From JAADDG01 sp964450755 (GTDB lineage Bacteria; Campylobacterota; Campylobacteria; Campylobacterales; JAADDG01), in the NCBI GenBank assembly GCA_964450755.1, contig CAYVDJ010000100.1, positions 8,627-72,626 on the forward strand: a stretch of DNA of 64,000 nucleotides. Reading direction: 5' to 3'. Positions 40,465 through 50,937 of the stretch are shown piece after piece. The stretch's first letter is position 1, and each line of letters opens with the position of its first letter. The position numbers and the translations under genes were made by a program. The notes beneath the pieces were generated by a model. The model searched no databases and was not told where the DNA came from. It saw only the letters and a list, made by a program, of their open reading frames with translations.

Positions 40465-41450
40465 ATTCTCTCTTTTTTTACTCTTTGAAGTATTTGTGCT
40501 GATTTTAGGATGATATCTTCAGAGCTTAAAGTTTTTCTGCTATAAAGGATATAGTCTCTAAAAGCCTCTATTGCATTGTTTAAAGCCATCGAATCATCAA
40601 GTTTCGGTATGAAAATTTCATTCTCGGGATAGGAAATATTGTTGTTATAAAGTTCGTTGTTTTTAAATTTTTCCTCAAGATAACTGCCGGTGGAGTATAT
40701 CTTTATCTTGTTTTGGATTGTATCGTCATAAACTGCCGTTTTGTTTTCTCCCACTATTATCATCGATCTTACTTTGGATGGATTTATCCATGAGACATTG
40801 ATATTTATATGGATATTTGAGATTGTATCTATCAGTATATTGGCTATTGCTTCTTTATTATTTGAATAATTTTTATATTTTTGGGTTGTTGTGCAACATC
40901 TTTTGATATTTAAATCTATCAAGTGGTCGATGATATAAAGATCATGAATAGCAAGATCATCTATCACTCCGTCATCATCCCTAAAAAGTCCGAAATTGAG
41001 TCTTTGTGAGTTTATATACAAAATTTTTCCAAAACTCTCTATCTCTCTTTTTAGATATTTGACGGCATTTGAGTATAAAAAGACAAAATCCACAAACAGT
41101 TTTTTATCCACTTTTTTGGCAAGTTCTATCAGCTCTTTTGTTTGCAAAAGAGTCTGAGCAAACGGTTTTTCCACAAAGATATGTTTTTTTGCTTTTAAAG
41201 ATTTTTTTATCAATTCATAGTGTGTTTTTAGAGGTGTGGCTATAAAAACCGCCTCTATTTCGCTCTCCAAAAAGCTTTCTATAGTATCAAAAATTTTAAA
41301 ATCATACTCCTCAGCGGCGCTTTTGATACTCTTTTGGTTTAGATCAAAGATCGAAAAAAGCTCCAGATTATCGGTGGCTTTAATCGTTCTTGCTATATTT
41401 CTGCCCCAATAACCGTATCCTATCAATCCTACTTTTAAATGTTTCATCAT
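40461..41450 (-). CDS. Gfo/Idh/MocA-family sugar dehydrogenase (WbpB-like)
   Basis: 329 residues with an N-terminal Rossmann motif [15 protein letters not shown] and the catalytic EKPFAQTL region containing the Lys. In the WbpB route it oxidises C3 of UDP-GlcNAcA before amination. A WbpA-type dehydrogenase to make that substrate is not in the window. ATG 41447 has better spacing from AAGGA than ATG 41450, so translation may begin one codon later. Confidence 0.9.
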   Translation of the reverse strand: MMKHLKVGLIGYGYWGRNIARTIKATDNLELFSIFDLNQKSIKSAAEEYDFKIFDTIESFLESEIEAVFIATPLKTHYELIKKSLKAKKHIFVEKPFAQTLLQTKELIELAKKVDKKLFVDFVFLYSNAVKYLKREIESFGKILYINSQRLNFGLFRDDDGVIDDLAIHDLYIIDHLIDLNIKRCCTTTQKYKNYSNNKEAIANILIDTISNIHININVSWINPSKVRSMIIVGENKTAVYDDTIQNKIKIYSTGSYLEEKFKNNELYNNNISYPENEIFIPKLDDSMALNNAIEAFRDYILYSRKTLSSEDIILKSAQILQRVKKERI

Positions 41451-41455
41451 TTTCC

Positions 41456-42526
41456 TTAAAGAAGCCTCTCTATCTCTTTTGTTATTTTTTCAAATTCGCA
41501 CTTATCTTGGCAAAAAAATCTTTTGTTGTCAAATCTTTTGCCAATCATCTCTTTTGCAAACAAAAGACCTTTATTTGCATCATCAGTCCATTTTATCAGA
41601 TTGTTATCGATGAGATATTTATCGTGAAAGAGCAGAAATGACCTTGTCGATATCGTCGGGATTCCCATATAGGCGGCTTCAAGATTCATCGTTCCTCCTC
41701 CCCCTATCAAAAGATCGATAAAGGGATAAAACTCTTCTGGCATTATCTTCTCTTCCAAAATAGTTATATTTTTATCCTTTCCAAAAAGATGATAGAGGTG
41801 ATCGCTTTCATATCTTGGCATGATGACGATATTTGCATCTATGTTTTTGCTTATCTTTTTTGTCAGATCATACAGGATATCAAGTTTCTCTTTTACATAA
41901 TTTGCTTTAAACTCCTCTTCTCTTACCAAAACGGTATATCTGTTTTTGTCCAGATCAAATCTGTCTCTGAAATCTTTTGTTTTGTCTTTTTTTATCTCTT
42001 TCATCCACAGACAAATATCGATGAAACCGTACTCTTTGATCTTTTTGGGATCGACTCCCGCCTTTACATAAATCTCCTGAGGTATGACAAACGGTCTGAA
42101 AATCAGAGTGGAAAGAGCAAAAGTGAGCCGTGAAACAAAAGTGATGTCGTCATAATTGAAGATATAATTTCTAAGAGGAGTATCGGCGAAATTGACTGAA
42201 GCTATTCCAAGAGCCGATGCTGTTTGTATCCCCTCCACACTTGCGCCGCTTAGATGGATTTTGGGGTATCCCTCCTTTTCAAAAAGCTCTGTAAAACCTT
42301 TTTGTCTCTCAATCCTTGATAAAAATTTGTCTCTTTTTGATATACCACCGTATTTTCCGATTATTTTGTGTTTTATGCCGTTTAAAGTCAGTATTTTTGA
42401 AGGCTCCTTATAATCCTCACTGTATCTTGTTGTGATGAGAGTTTTGTATCCCTTTTTGTGCCATAACGGAACCATTTTTGAGAAAAATACCGCATATTTT
42501 GGATCTGTGATATCTATCCAGATCAT
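41456..42526 (-). CDS. DUF354-family GT-B-like protein
   Basis: 356 residues of the DUF354 family, found in surface-polysaccharide loci. It opens [14 protein letters not shown], and ends with the UDP-binding style [27 protein letters not shown] near residue 265-300. The fold resembles GT-B glycosyltransferases and UDP-GlcNAc 2-epimerases; the exact reaction is unknown. Its start overlaps the UXS stop by 4 bases. Confidence 0.82.
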   Translation of the reverse strand: MIWIDITDPKYAVFFSKMVPLWHKKGYKTLITTRYSEDYKEPSKILTLNGIKHKIIGKYGGISKRDKFLSRIERQKGFTELFEKEGYPKIHLSGASVEGIQTASALGIASVNFADTPLRNYIFNYDDITFVSRLTFALSTLIFRPFVIPQEIYVKAGVDPKKIKEYGFIDICLWMKEIKKDKTKDFRDRFDLDKNRYTVLVREEEFKANYVKEKLDILYDLTKKISKNIDANIVIMPRYESDHLYHLFGKDKNITILEEKIMPEEFYPFIDLLIGGGGTMNLEAAYMGIPTISTRSFLLFHDKYLIDNNLIKWTDDANKGLLFAKEMIGKRFDNKRFFCQDKCEFEKITKEIERLL

Positions 42527-43473
42527 AAAGACTCCTCTTTTAGATATTTTTCAAAGTATTTTATCGTTTTTTCCAATCCCTCTTTTATATTGACTTTCGG
42601 TTTCCATTTTAATCTCTCTTTTGCCAAAGATATATCGGGTTTTCTCATCACCGGATCATCCTGCGGAAGGGGCAGATAGACAATCTTGCTTTTGGAGTTT
42701 GTCATCTCTATAACCATATCCGCCAACTCTTTTACGGTAAATTCCTGCGGATTGCCGATATTAACGGGACCTGTAAAATCATCTTTTGTATTCATCATTT
42801 TTACAAGAGCATCTATCAAATCCGCCTGATAGCAGAAACTTCTTGTTTGAGAGCCGTCTCCGTAGATCGTGATATCTTCATCTTTTAGAGCCTGAACGAT
42901 AAAATTGCTTACGACTCTGCCGTCTTTTGGGTGCATATTTTCTCCGTAGGTATTGAAAATCCTTACGACTTTTATCTTTAGATTCAGTTGTCTTTGATAG
43001 TCGAAAAAGAGAGTTTCTGCGCATCTTTTGCCCTCGTCATAACATGCCCTTATGCCGATTGGATTGACCGAGCCGTTATAGTGTTCTGGTTGCGGATGTA
43101 TCTTCGGATCTCCGTAAACTTCGCTTGTACTTGCCTGTAAAATTTTGATATTGAGTCTTTTTGCAAGTCCGAGCATATTGATAGCGCCCATAACGGATGT
43201 TTTGGTGGTTTGAATCGGATCTTTTTGGTAATGAATCGGACTTGCCGGACAGGCGAGATTGTAAACCTCGTCAACTTCCGCATAATAGGGAAAACTGATA
43301 TCGTGTCTTATCAGTTCAAAATATCTGTTATCCATCAGTTTTTCTATATTTCTTTTTGAACCGGTTATGAAATTGTCCAGACAAAGCACCTCATTGCCTT
43401 CATCCAAAAGCCTTTTGCAAAGATGGCTTCCGATAAATCCTGCTCCGCCTGTTATCAGAATCCTCTTTTTCAT
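42523..43473 (-). CDS. UDP-glucuronate decarboxylase (UDP-xylose synthase)
   Basis: 316 residues from ATG 43473, which has GGAGAAG upstream and overlaps the previous stop as ATGA; a longer frame to 43494 is unlikely. [14 protein letters not shown] binds NAD. The UXS fingerprints [12 protein letters not shown] and [14 protein letters not shown] (Tyr-xxx-Lys) are complete. It converts UDP-GlcA to UDP-xylose, implying a pentose or its derivative in the glycan. Confidence 0.92.
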   Translation of the reverse strand: MKKRILITGGAGFIGSHLCKRLLDEGNEVLCLDNFITGSKRNIEKLMDNRYFELIRHDISFPYYAEVDEVYNLACPASPIHYQKDPIQTTKTSVMGAINMLGLAKRLNIKILQASTSEVYGDPKIHPQPEHYNGSVNPIGIRACYDEGKRCAETLFFDYQRQLNLKIKVVRIFNTYGENMHPKDGRVVSNFIVQALKDEDITIYGDGSQTRSFCYQADLIDALVKMMNTKDDFTGPVNIGNPQEFTVKELADMVIEMTNSKSKIVYLPLPQDDPVMRKPDISLAKERLKWKPKVNIKEGLEKTIKYFEKYLKEESL

Positions 43474-44558
43474 ATCTTCTCCATTTCTTTGCACGAGTGT
43501 TTTAATCTTTTCATGACGGCTTCTCTTGAGTAGCTTTGCAAAAACGAATCTTTGATATTTAGATCTATTCTGTTTTCAAGCAAAGAGATGATGATATTTA
43601 AAAGTTCTTTTTTGTTGTTATAGTAGATCGCTATCTCGTCAAACTCTTTGCTTTTGCAGGAGAATTTCGGAACGATGACTTTTCTCTTTAGAAAAATGGC
43701 ATCGCCGTAAGTTGCCGATTCCATCGTTTTGCCGTAGCCAAAACTTTTTCTAAGAGGAGTCAAAAATATATCGCACTCGTTTGATAAAGAGATAAACTCT
43801 TCATCATTCAAAATTTTTGGGATATATTTTACTTTTACAATTCTCTCAAACATTTTTGCAACGCCTTTGCATATCCTGCTCTCACAGTTTCCCACAAGCA
43901 CAACGGTTATCTTTTCTCTTTGATCCTCATTCAAAGAGTGCAAAATATCGTAAAAGAGATCATAATCCTTTCTTCTTGGATCGATACTGATAAGACCTAT
44001 CTCAATCCCGCTTTTGTCAATTCTTGGTTTTACGCTTGATTTGATATCGCTAAAATAGCAGGGAATAACGGCTGTTGAAAAATTTTTTGCATTTTTACAG
44101 CTTTTTTTGAAATTGTTTTCTATCTGAATACTGTCAAAGGTGAGGCATTTTACATTTTTCAAAGCAAGGTGTCTTAAAAAATATCCCGTACTAAAACCTT
44201 TTATCTGATATCTGTCTATATTTCTTATATGCAAAATGATCTTCTTTTTATAAAAAAGAGTAAAAAGATAGAAACCAAAAGTTATAGCTATGTTGCTAAA
44301 CCAGTCTCTCCATTCGGGTCCTGTTTGTATAAAAACAAGATCATATTTTCGTGCGCGAAAAAGAAGTTTCCAGTAGATCGTGTTTTGGTTTTTTATATTT
44401 TCTTTACGGTTGCTTGGAACCTGCTCGACAAGTTCTCTGTTTTTGTAGATGATCGTATCTACCTCATCAAACTCTTTTTTAAAAAAAGAGTAGATATGAG
44501 AGAGGATTCTGTAATGAAAACTAAACTCGACTATCAGAGCTTTTTTAAATGGTTTCAT
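43470..44558 (-). CDS. Glycosyltransferase-like protein (GT4-like)
   Basis: 362 residues of GT-B shape. [14 protein letters not shown] and [52 protein letters not shown] match the C-terminal donor-binding half of GT4 enzymes. The N-terminal half is divergent, with a hydrophobic stretch [12 protein letters not shown] that may attach it to the membrane. No donor can be named. Confidence 0.75.
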   Translation of the reverse strand: MKPFKKALIVEFSFHYRILSHIYSFFKKEFDEVDTIIYKNRELVEQVPSNRKENIKNQNTIYWKLLFRARKYDLVFIQTGPEWRDWFSNIAITFGFYLFTLFYKKKIILHIRNIDRYQIKGFSTGYFLRHLALKNVKCLTFDSIQIENNFKKSCKNAKNFSTAVIPCYFSDIKSSVKPRIDKSGIEIGLISIDPRRKDYDLFYDILHSLNEDQREKITVVLVGNCESRICKGVAKMFERIVKVKYIPKILNDEEFISLSNECDIFLTPLRKSFGYGKTMESATYGDAIFLKRKVIVPKFSCKSKEFDEIAIYYNNKKELLNIIISLLENRIDLNIKDSFLQSYSREAVMKRLKHSCKEMEKI

Positions 44559-45609
44559 ATATATTCATCCTCTCAAATATCTGTAACAAAATATCGTTGA
44601 TATCATATTTGTAATCCCACTCTTTATAGTGTGATCTAAATTTACCCACATCGCTTATCCACCAGATATGATCTCCTATACGGTTTGTTTTGCTGTATAT
44701 ATAGTTCATCTTCTTTCCGGTTATCTCTTCGCATATAGATATGGCTTCCATGATGGAGCAGTTACTGTGTCTGCTTCCTCCCACATTATAGACCTCCGCA
44801 TTTTTTGGATTTTTATAAAAGTGCCAAAACATATTGATTAGATCAAAAGAGTGGATATTGTCTCTGACCTGTTTTCCTTTGTATCCGAGTATCGTATAGG
44901 TTTCACCGCTTATGGCGCATTTCATCAGATAACTTAAAAAGCCGTGAAGTTTTGTTCCGCTGTGGTTTGGTCCCGTCAGACATCCTCCTCTGAAAATTCC
45001 TGTTTTCATACCAAAATATCTGCCGTACTCCTGTACCAAAATATCTGCCGAAACTTTACTTGCGCCAAAAAGAGAGTGTTTTGTGTTGTCTATGCTCATT
45101 GACTCGTCTATACCGTTGAAATAGGGATGACTCTCTTCTATCTCCCATCTTGTTTCAAGCTCTTTCAGCGGTAAAAAGTTCGGTCTCTCTCCGTAAACCT
45201 TGTTTGTGGAGGTAAATATAAAAACACTTTCAAAAGAGTGCTTTCTCGCAGCTTCCAAAAGATTTAGAGTGCCTGTTGCATTGATGGAAAAATCTTTGAA
45301 AGGATCTTTTACCGCCCAGTCATGGCTTGGTTGTGCGGCTGTGTGGATTATCAGTTTGATATCTTTGTTGTACTCTTTGAAAATCTTTTCTATTGCGTTT
45401 TGTTCTCTTATATCCACATCATAATGGATATAGTTTGGTATTTTGTTTTTCAAATCTCTTTTGTTTTGGAGATTTGAAGCCTCTTTGCCAAAAAGCTCCT
45501 CTCTCATGTTGTTGTCTATCCCTATGACATAATCAAATCTTTCTGCGAAAAATTCCACACTCTCTCTTCCGATAAGTCCGGCACTTCCCGTTATCAGACA
45601 AATATCCAT
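44545..45609 (-). CDS. CDP-paratose 2-epimerase-like NAD-dependent epimerase
   Basis: 354 residues. [29 protein letters not shown] and [33 protein letters not shown], then [18 protein letters not shown] and RWEIEES, are the signature run of RfbE/tyvelose-epimerase proteins. YGRYF-less active site Tyr/Lys lies in [11 protein letters not shown] (here Phe replaces the usual Tyr two residues before Gly). It may act on a sugar other than CDP-paratose, as no CDP-hexose genes are seen. Overlaps both neighbours. Confidence 0.85.
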   Translation of the reverse strand: MDICLITGSAGLIGRESVEFFAERFDYVIGIDNNMREELFGKEASNLQNKRDLKNKIPNYIHYDVDIREQNAIEKIFKEYNKDIKLIIHTAAQPSHDWAVKDPFKDFSINATGTLNLLEAARKHSFESVFIFTSTNKVYGERPNFLPLKELETRWEIEESHPYFNGIDESMSIDNTKHSLFGASKVSADILVQEYGRYFGMKTGIFRGGCLTGPNHSGTKLHGFLSYLMKCAISGETYTILGYKGKQVRDNIHSFDLINMFWHFYKNPKNAEVYNVGGSRHSNCSIMEAISICEEITGKKMNYIYSKTNRIGDHIWWISDVGKFRSHYKEWDYKYDINDILLQIFERMNIYETI

Positions 45610-46631
45610 TTCAACTCCTCCTGATTATCCTCGATCCACTCCAAAGTTTCCATAATCGTATCTTTTATATCTCTTTTGGGTTTCCAGCCTGATTTTGAAA
45701 TTTTGCCGTTATCGGTTATGTAGTATTTTATATCAAGCTCTCTGTTTTCTTTGAACAAAACGCTTTTGTCTTTTATAACCTTTTTGCAAAATCTATCCAG
45801 CTCTATCAGTGACAAAGAGGAGTTTAAACCTCCCCCCACATTGAAAGTCTCTTTGTTAAAAAGAGTGAAATTGTGAATTTGAAGGTCGATAAGATCAAAA
45901 AGATCGTTTATATTCAAGATATCTCTTACCTGTTTGCCGTTGCCGAAAATCGTCAAAGGTTTGTCAAAAAAGTAACTTGCCACCCAAAACGCCACTATCC
46001 CCTGATCTGCTTTTCCAAACTGTCCGGCTCCCGCGATAACACCGCATCTGTTGATAACGGCATCCAGTGAAAACATATTTACATATTCGTTTATGATAAG
46101 TTCGCTTGAGAGTTTTGTCGCTCCATAGAGTGTTCTGTATCCTTTTAACGGCAGGTTTTCGCTAAAACCCTCTTTTGTAACTCCCTCTGTATCGTTTTGT
46201 CCCATCTCATATCTTGTATCGCTCTCTTTGTAATCAAGTGAGTTTATCAGATCAACGGGATAGACTCTGCTTGTAGATAAAAAGATGATTTTTGCCCTGT
46301 TTTTAAGAGAGATTTCCAAAGAGTTTATCAAGCCGCCCAGATTTGTGTCGATAAGATATTTTCTATCTCCGTCCATTCCCGCCAATACCGACGCTTCGGC
46401 ACTTGCCTCTATCAGAAGATCAAAAGAGAGAGTGTTTAAATCGTCCATGTTTCTTATATCGCCGTGGATAAATTCTATATCATATTTTTTAAATTCTTTG
46501 AGGTTTAGTTCGCTTCCTCTTCTTCTTAGATTGTCAAATACGACTATCTGATAATTTGGATATTTTGTTTTCAACTTTACAGCGATAGAACTTCCTACAA
46601 ATCCCGCTCCACCCGTTATCAATATCTTCAA
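45594..46631 (-). CDS. NAD-dependent sugar epimerase/dehydratase
   Basis: 345 residues of the same extended SDR group as the next gene. [18 protein letters not shown] binds [16 protein letters not shown] and [16 protein letters not shown] resemble the paratose epimerase set, and [12 protein letters not shown] carries the catalytic Tyr-xxx-Lys. Its overlap of 16 bases with the downstream epimerase and shared pattern suggest two sequential steps or a heteromer. Confidence 0.85.
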   Translation of the reverse strand: MKILITGGAGFVGSSIAVKLKTKYPNYQIVVFDNLRRRGSELNLKEFKKYDIEFIHGDIRNMDDLNTLSFDLLIEASAEASVLAGMDGDRKYLIDTNLGGLINSLEISLKNRAKIIFLSTSRVYPVDLINSLDYKESDTRYEMGQNDTEGVTKEGFSENLPLKGYRTLYGATKLSSELIINEYVNMFSLDAVINRCGVIAGAGQFGKADQGIVAFWVASYFFDKPLTIFGNGKQVRDILNINDLFDLIDLQIHNFTLFNKETFNVGGGLNSSLSLIELDRFCKKVIKDKSVLFKENRELDIKYYITDNGKISKSGWKPKRDIKDTIMETLEWIEDNQEELKWIFV

Positions 46632-46640
46632 TCACTCTCC

Positions 46641-48005
46641 TTAGGATTCTTGGAGTTGTTCAACAACTCTTTGCCATTTTCTGTTTCCGTCTGTTTCTCT
46701 GTTATAGTTTTCATCTATTTTTGCCTCTTCAAAATTTTTCAACTCCCCTTTTTGAGAAAGTGTGGAGAGAGGAGTTCCGTCCATCTCCGCACAGCCTGAT
46801 GTCTGATAGCTGTCAAACTCCGCCTCTTCTATAAATCTCATAGTCATTCTCATCTGTTCGTAACTCTCTCCGGGCAGTCCGAAAGTAAAAGAGCCGTGAA
46901 TACTCATACCGAGATTTTTGATATGTTTTATTACTTTTTTGGCATATTTTAGATCAAGATGTTTGTTTACAATTTTATCCACAACAAACTGGCTTCCGCT
47001 CTCAAATCCCAGACTTACACCAAAACATCCCGATTTTTTCATGATATCCCAAGTTTCCATCTTGATGGTATCTGCTCTGCACATGGCAGACCATGCAATA
47101 TCATATTTTGCCAAAACCTCACACATCTCTTTTGTGTGCCTGTCTCCGAGGTTGAAAGTATCATCATCAAACCACAGTGATTTGAATTTCAGATCATTTA
47201 CCAGATAATCCACATACTTTTCCATATACTCTTTGTTGTAGTATCTTACTTTTCTTATCTTTGTGCCGTCTGGATCATCTCCGCTCATCGTCGCAGGCCA
47301 GACGCAGAAGATACATTTAAAAGGACATCCTCTACTCGCCCAGACATGGGCATGGGGGAAGATCTGCCCAAGCGGTCTGTTGTTGTAGTAGTTATACAAG
47401 ACATCTTTTTCAAAAAGCGGAAAAGGGGCATTGTTCATCTCCTCTTCACTCAAAAGGTCATACTCTATAACTCCGCTCTCTCCTTTTAGAACTTTTACGC
47501 TTCCTTTCTCATATTCCCCTTTGATAACGGCATAGATATCAAGCTCTTTTATGATCTCTTCTCCCCTTACACTGACGGGTCCTGTTATGATTATCTTGCT
47601 TTTTGGAGATATTTTTCGTATCTTTTTTATAAGAGTTTTGTCATGCTCAAAACTTGGGGTGGAGGACTCGAAAAATATATAATCAAAAAGCTCCTTTTTC
47701 AGATAGGAAAGATAACTCTCATAGGACTCTTTTCTTGCGATACTGTCTCTTAAGATGATCTTACAAGAGGTGTGTCTCTTTGCATAAGAGGCGGCATAAG
47801 CCATAAAATAGGGAAAAGGTATATAATCTTTATAGACAAAATTGTCAGGGCTTGACTGACCGAGATAGAGATACGGCCATCTGCTTCCGGCTCTTACTCC
47901 CTGATAGTATCTGTATTCTCTTTTTAACTCTCCCGTATTCCAGTCTTTAAACTCCTGCCAGTTTTGTTCTCCCCACCATGGGGCGTTACAAAAGAGCGCT
48001 TTCAT
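46641..48005 (-). CDS. B12-binding-type radical SAM protein
   Basis: 454 residues. The radical SAM cluster motif is ASRGCPFKCIFCVWP (Cys near 228, 232, 235). The N-terminal third has the Rossmann shape of a cobalamin-binding domain, but the segment reads RDSIARKESYES, so the cobalt-binding DxHxxG His is absent. C-terminal half has LWFDDDTFNLGDRH and SLGFESGSQF as in the MiaB-like/B12 class. Such proteins methylate or rearrange sugars and lipids. It is the second gene of the glycan operon, right after the large transferase. Confidence 0.87.
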   Translation of the reverse strand: MKALFCNAPWWGEQNWQEFKDWNTGELKREYRYYQGVRAGSRWPYLYLGQSSPDNFVYKDYIPFPYFMAYAASYAKRHTSCKIILRDSIARKESYESYLSYLKKELFDYIFFESSTPSFEHDKTLIKKIRKISPKSKIIITGPVSVRGEEIIKELDIYAVIKGEYEKGSVKVLKGESGVIEYDLLSEEEMNNAPFPLFEKDVLYNYYNNRPLGQIFPHAHVWASRGCPFKCIFCVWPATMSGDDPDGTKIRKVRYYNKEYMEKYVDYLVNDLKFKSLWFDDDTFNLGDRHTKEMCEVLAKYDIAWSAMCRADTIKMETWDIMKKSGCFGVSLGFESGSQFVVDKIVNKHLDLKYAKKVIKHIKNLGMSIHGSFTFGLPGESYEQMRMTMRFIEEAEFDSYQTSGCAEMDGTPLSTLSQKGELKNFEEAKIDENYNRETDGNRKWQRVVEQLQES

Positions 48006-50023
48006 CTTTGCCCCGTGATGAGCTTTTGAAACTCTTTTGTATTTACATTGTTTAAAAACAGTTCCATATCTTTTTGGTTCGCTTTTGCAAGTTTTTTTCT
48101 CATATCTTTGTCTTTTATAAGAAGATTGCAGTTTTTTATATAATCCTCTTTTGATTTTGAATAAGTTGTATGAAAAAGATCCAAATCGCCATAACAGCTC
48201 TCTATCGCTTTTTCATCTCTGTCCAAAGAGTATTTAAAATACCAGTCGGCTGTCAAAGTGGCGCCAAAACCTTTGCTCATATATTCGTCTCTTGATGTGC
48301 CTTGGGGCATGGGGAAGGTATCCAAAAAGATATCGATAACATATCCGTAGATGTTTGCATTTACCATCCACTCAAAGACAAATCTCTCTTTATCGATTTT
48401 CAGATCGCTCAATTTTGCCTCTATCGAATCGATATTGCCTACTCCACACGCCAAAAAGATGGCATCTTTGTTTTTATCAAGTATCTCTTTTACTGTTTTT
48501 AGATATTCGATACTGTCTAATTTTACATATCTGGTTATAACGCCAAGAACCGTTTTGTTTTTAAAACGGTTCTCTTTTATCCTTTTTGCTTCCTGCTGTT
48601 CTTTGTTTGAACCCATCATGAATGAGGTATCTATCGATATATTAAATCTTTTGTATTCAAAAGTGGGAGAGTTTGGCATAAAATGGGAAATTCTCTCATC
48701 AATGCCTTCAACATCATATTCAAAATTTCCATGACACCAAAATATCTGTTTTGGTGCGGTTCGTGTGGCAAAGAGAAAATCCATGATGTCATAATTGTTC
48801 AAAGAACCTATCATGATATCTGTCTCTTTGTCTATCAATATCTCTCTTATCTTTAAAGCTTTGCTTAAGTGATCATAAAAGAGTCCCTGCTCCTGGTTGA
48901 TATCAAGTCCGGCTCTTATCACTTCGATACCGAGATCATAAAGCTTTTCAAGTTCGTTTTGCTGATCTTCTGCTTTGTCTATATAGGTCAAAGAGACAAA
49001 AGAGATCTCATAATGTTTTTTGAACTCTTCATCTTTTAAGAGAGATTTTATCAGTGAATACTCTATCTTAAAAGGAGAGTTTTCCACTATTCTGTCTTTT
49101 ATAAAAGCTATTTTTATTTTGCTGTTTGGATTTATCTTTTTGCATGGTTTGAGATTGTGTTTTTTTGCAAACTCTTTGTATGCCAAAGAGGCGGGTTTGT
49201 CAATCTTGCTGTTAAAAAGCCTCCACTCTTTTGGGCTTTGGTAGTTGTTACCGCATACACTGTATATAAAAAAATGAAGATACATCTGTGTTTGGATATC
49301 ATCTCTTTTTATGGCTTCGTTGCAAAGGTCTGCAAAAGGATCAAAGAGTTTCAACCAGCTTTTATGATTGTGATAGGCGGGAATATTCCATGTAATGTGC
49401 AAAAGCCAGATAACAAGAGACCTTTGAGCTGCTCTTGAGGAGTTGAAAAAATTTTTTGCTTTGGCAAGTTGTAAAACGATATCGATAATCATCTCAAAAT
49501 CCGGTTCATTATCATTTAAAAAACCTCTGAATGTCTCCACCCCCAAAACAGCTCCGCTGCTGATAGCGGCGTTTATCTCCAAAGAGAAATTTCTTTTTAT
49601 ATACTCCCTGACACCTTTTTCAAAATCACCGTTTAGAAAGTCGCAGACGGCTACAAGGTGGTTAAAGATATATTTTTCACTTTTGTTTGGATCTGTTTGC
49701 AGAAAATTTTGTAAAAGATACTCTCTTAGAGCTTTTATCGTGGGATCGGGTTGAAAAGAGACGATATCATGAAATGTTTTGTAAAGATTCAGCAGTTTGA
49801 CAGAGGGCATCTCACCTTTTAAAAGAACATCATCTCTTATTCTCTTTCTGAGAATTTCAAAATATTTTAGATAATACTCTTTGTACTCCTCTTTTTCTCT
49901 TATATCATATCTGCAAAAAGCTGCTATGGAGTCTTGGAGCAGATTTATATCCTGAATAGTTTGTAGTTTTTCAATCTCTTTCCCAAAAAGAGTGTTTTTG
50001 CCATTTTGTAAAGTATCTAACAT
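48002..50023 (-). CDS. Large GT41/HMW1C-like glycosyltransferase
   Basis: 673 residues, no signal or membrane segment. The N-terminal 290 residues are helical. The C-terminal half has IFWCHGNFEYDVEGID, KTVLGVITRYVKLD, and IYGYVIDIFLDTFPMPQGTSRDEYMSKGFG, which follows the UDP-binding pattern of GT41 (OGT/HMW1C) enzymes. Those glycosylate proteins in the cytoplasm on Ser/Thr or Asn. It heads the operon, preceded by a 100-base gap. A protein target such as flagellin or an adhesin is inference. Confidence 0.7.
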   Translation of the reverse strand: MLDTLQNGKNTLFGKEIEKLQTIQDINLLQDSIAAFCRYDIREKEEYKEYYLKYFEILRKRIRDDVLLKGEMPSVKLLNLYKTFHDIVSFQPDPTIKALREYLLQNFLQTDPNKSEKYIFNHLVAVCDFLNGDFEKGVREYIKRNFSLEINAAISSGAVLGVETFRGFLNDNEPDFEMIIDIVLQLAKAKNFFNSSRAAQRSLVIWLLHITWNIPAYHNHKSWLKLFDPFADLCNEAIKRDDIQTQMYLHFFIYSVCGNNYQSPKEWRLFNSKIDKPASLAYKEFAKKHNLKPCKKINPNSKIKIAFIKDRIVENSPFKIEYSLIKSLLKDEEFKKHYEISFVSLTYIDKAEDQQNELEKLYDLGIEVIRAGLDINQEQGLFYDHLSKALKIREILIDKETDIMIGSLNNYDIMDFLFATRTAPKQIFWCHGNFEYDVEGIDERISHFMPNSPTFEYKRFNISIDTSFMMGSNKEQQEAKRIKENRFKNKTVLGVITRYVKLDSIEYLKTVKEILDKNKDAIFLACGVGNIDSIEAKLSDLKIDKERFVFEWMVNANIYGYVIDIFLDTFPMPQGTSRDEYMSKGFGATLTADWYFKYSLDRDEKAIESCYGDLDLFHTTYSKSKEDYIKNCNLLIKDKDMRKKLAKANQKDMELFLNNVNTKEFQKLITGQR

Positions 50024-50123
50024 AATTTTACCGACTTTCCAAATATTTTAAAGTCTTAGAAAGCAAAAAACATTCCAAAAAGCCGACGGAAAGATGAATT
50101 TTAAAATTATCAAATATTTTATT

Positions 50124-50882
50124 TTATATTTCTATCATATCTTTTTCATAACATTGTGGATCAAATCGGCAGACTGTTTTGTTATCAAAATCTAAAAGTT
50201 CTTCTCTTTTGTCAGGATAATAAACACTGTTTAAAAAGTGTTTTATTGTATTGATACGGGCTGTTTTTTTGTCATCTGTGTGGATGATATTCCACGGGGC
50301 AAAATCAAAAGATGTTTTTGCAAACATTTCATCTCTTGCTTTTGAATATTCATCCCAAAGTTCCTGGGCTTTTGCGTCTATCGGGCTTAGTTTCCACTGT
50401 TTTAGGGGGTTTGTTCTTCTCTCTTCAAGCCTTTTTTTCTGCTCCTTTTTGGAGATGTCAAGATAGTATTTCAAAAAGATCATTTTGGAGTGAACCAAAA
50501 GCCTCTCATAGTTTCCAACTTCCTCTATGAAATCTTTATACTCCTCATCTGTGCAAAATCCCATAACTCTCTCAACTCCGGCGCGGTTGTACCAGCTTCG
50601 GTTAAAAAATGCTATTTCTCCACCGCTTGGAAGATAGATCGTGTATCTTTGAAAATACCATGAGATTTTATCTTTGTCGGAAGGTTTGCCAAGAGCCACG
50701 ACTCTGGCTTCTCTGGGGCTTAGATGTTGTGTAAATCTTTTGATGGTTCCGTCTTTTCCCGCTGTATCTCTCCCCTCAAAGATGATACATACGGCGATTT
50801 TTTTTTCTATCACATATCTTTGAAATTTGACAAGTTCCACCTGTAAGTCATAAAGTGTTTTTTTATACTCTTTTTTATCCAT
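50124..50882 (-). CDS. ppk2: Polyphosphate kinase 2
   Basis: 252 residues with Walker A FEGRDTAGKDGTIKRF (about 36-51), the lid GKPSDKDKISWYFQRY, and FFNRSWYNRAGVERVMGF carrying Walker B residues. PPK2 class I makes GTP or ATP from polyphosphate. A TATAAT (50907-50902, minus strand) and AAGGAG precede it. It is divergent from the LOG-family gene. Confidence 0.94.
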   Translation of the reverse strand: MDKKEYKKTLYDLQVELVKFQRYVIEKKIAVCIIFEGRDTAGKDGTIKRFTQHLSPREARVVALGKPSDKDKISWYFQRYTIYLPSGGEIAFFNRSWYNRAGVERVMGFCTDEEYKDFIEEVGNYERLLVHSKMIFLKYYLDISKKEQKKRLEERRTNPLKQWKLSPIDAKAQELWDEYSKARDEMFAKTSFDFAPWNIIHTDDKKTARINTIKHFLNSVYYPDKREELLDFDNKTVCRFDPQCYEKDMIEI

Positions 50883-50937
50883 TTCCTATCTCCTTTTGGA
50901 TATTATAACTCTTTGAGATAAAAATTAAGGTAAAAAG

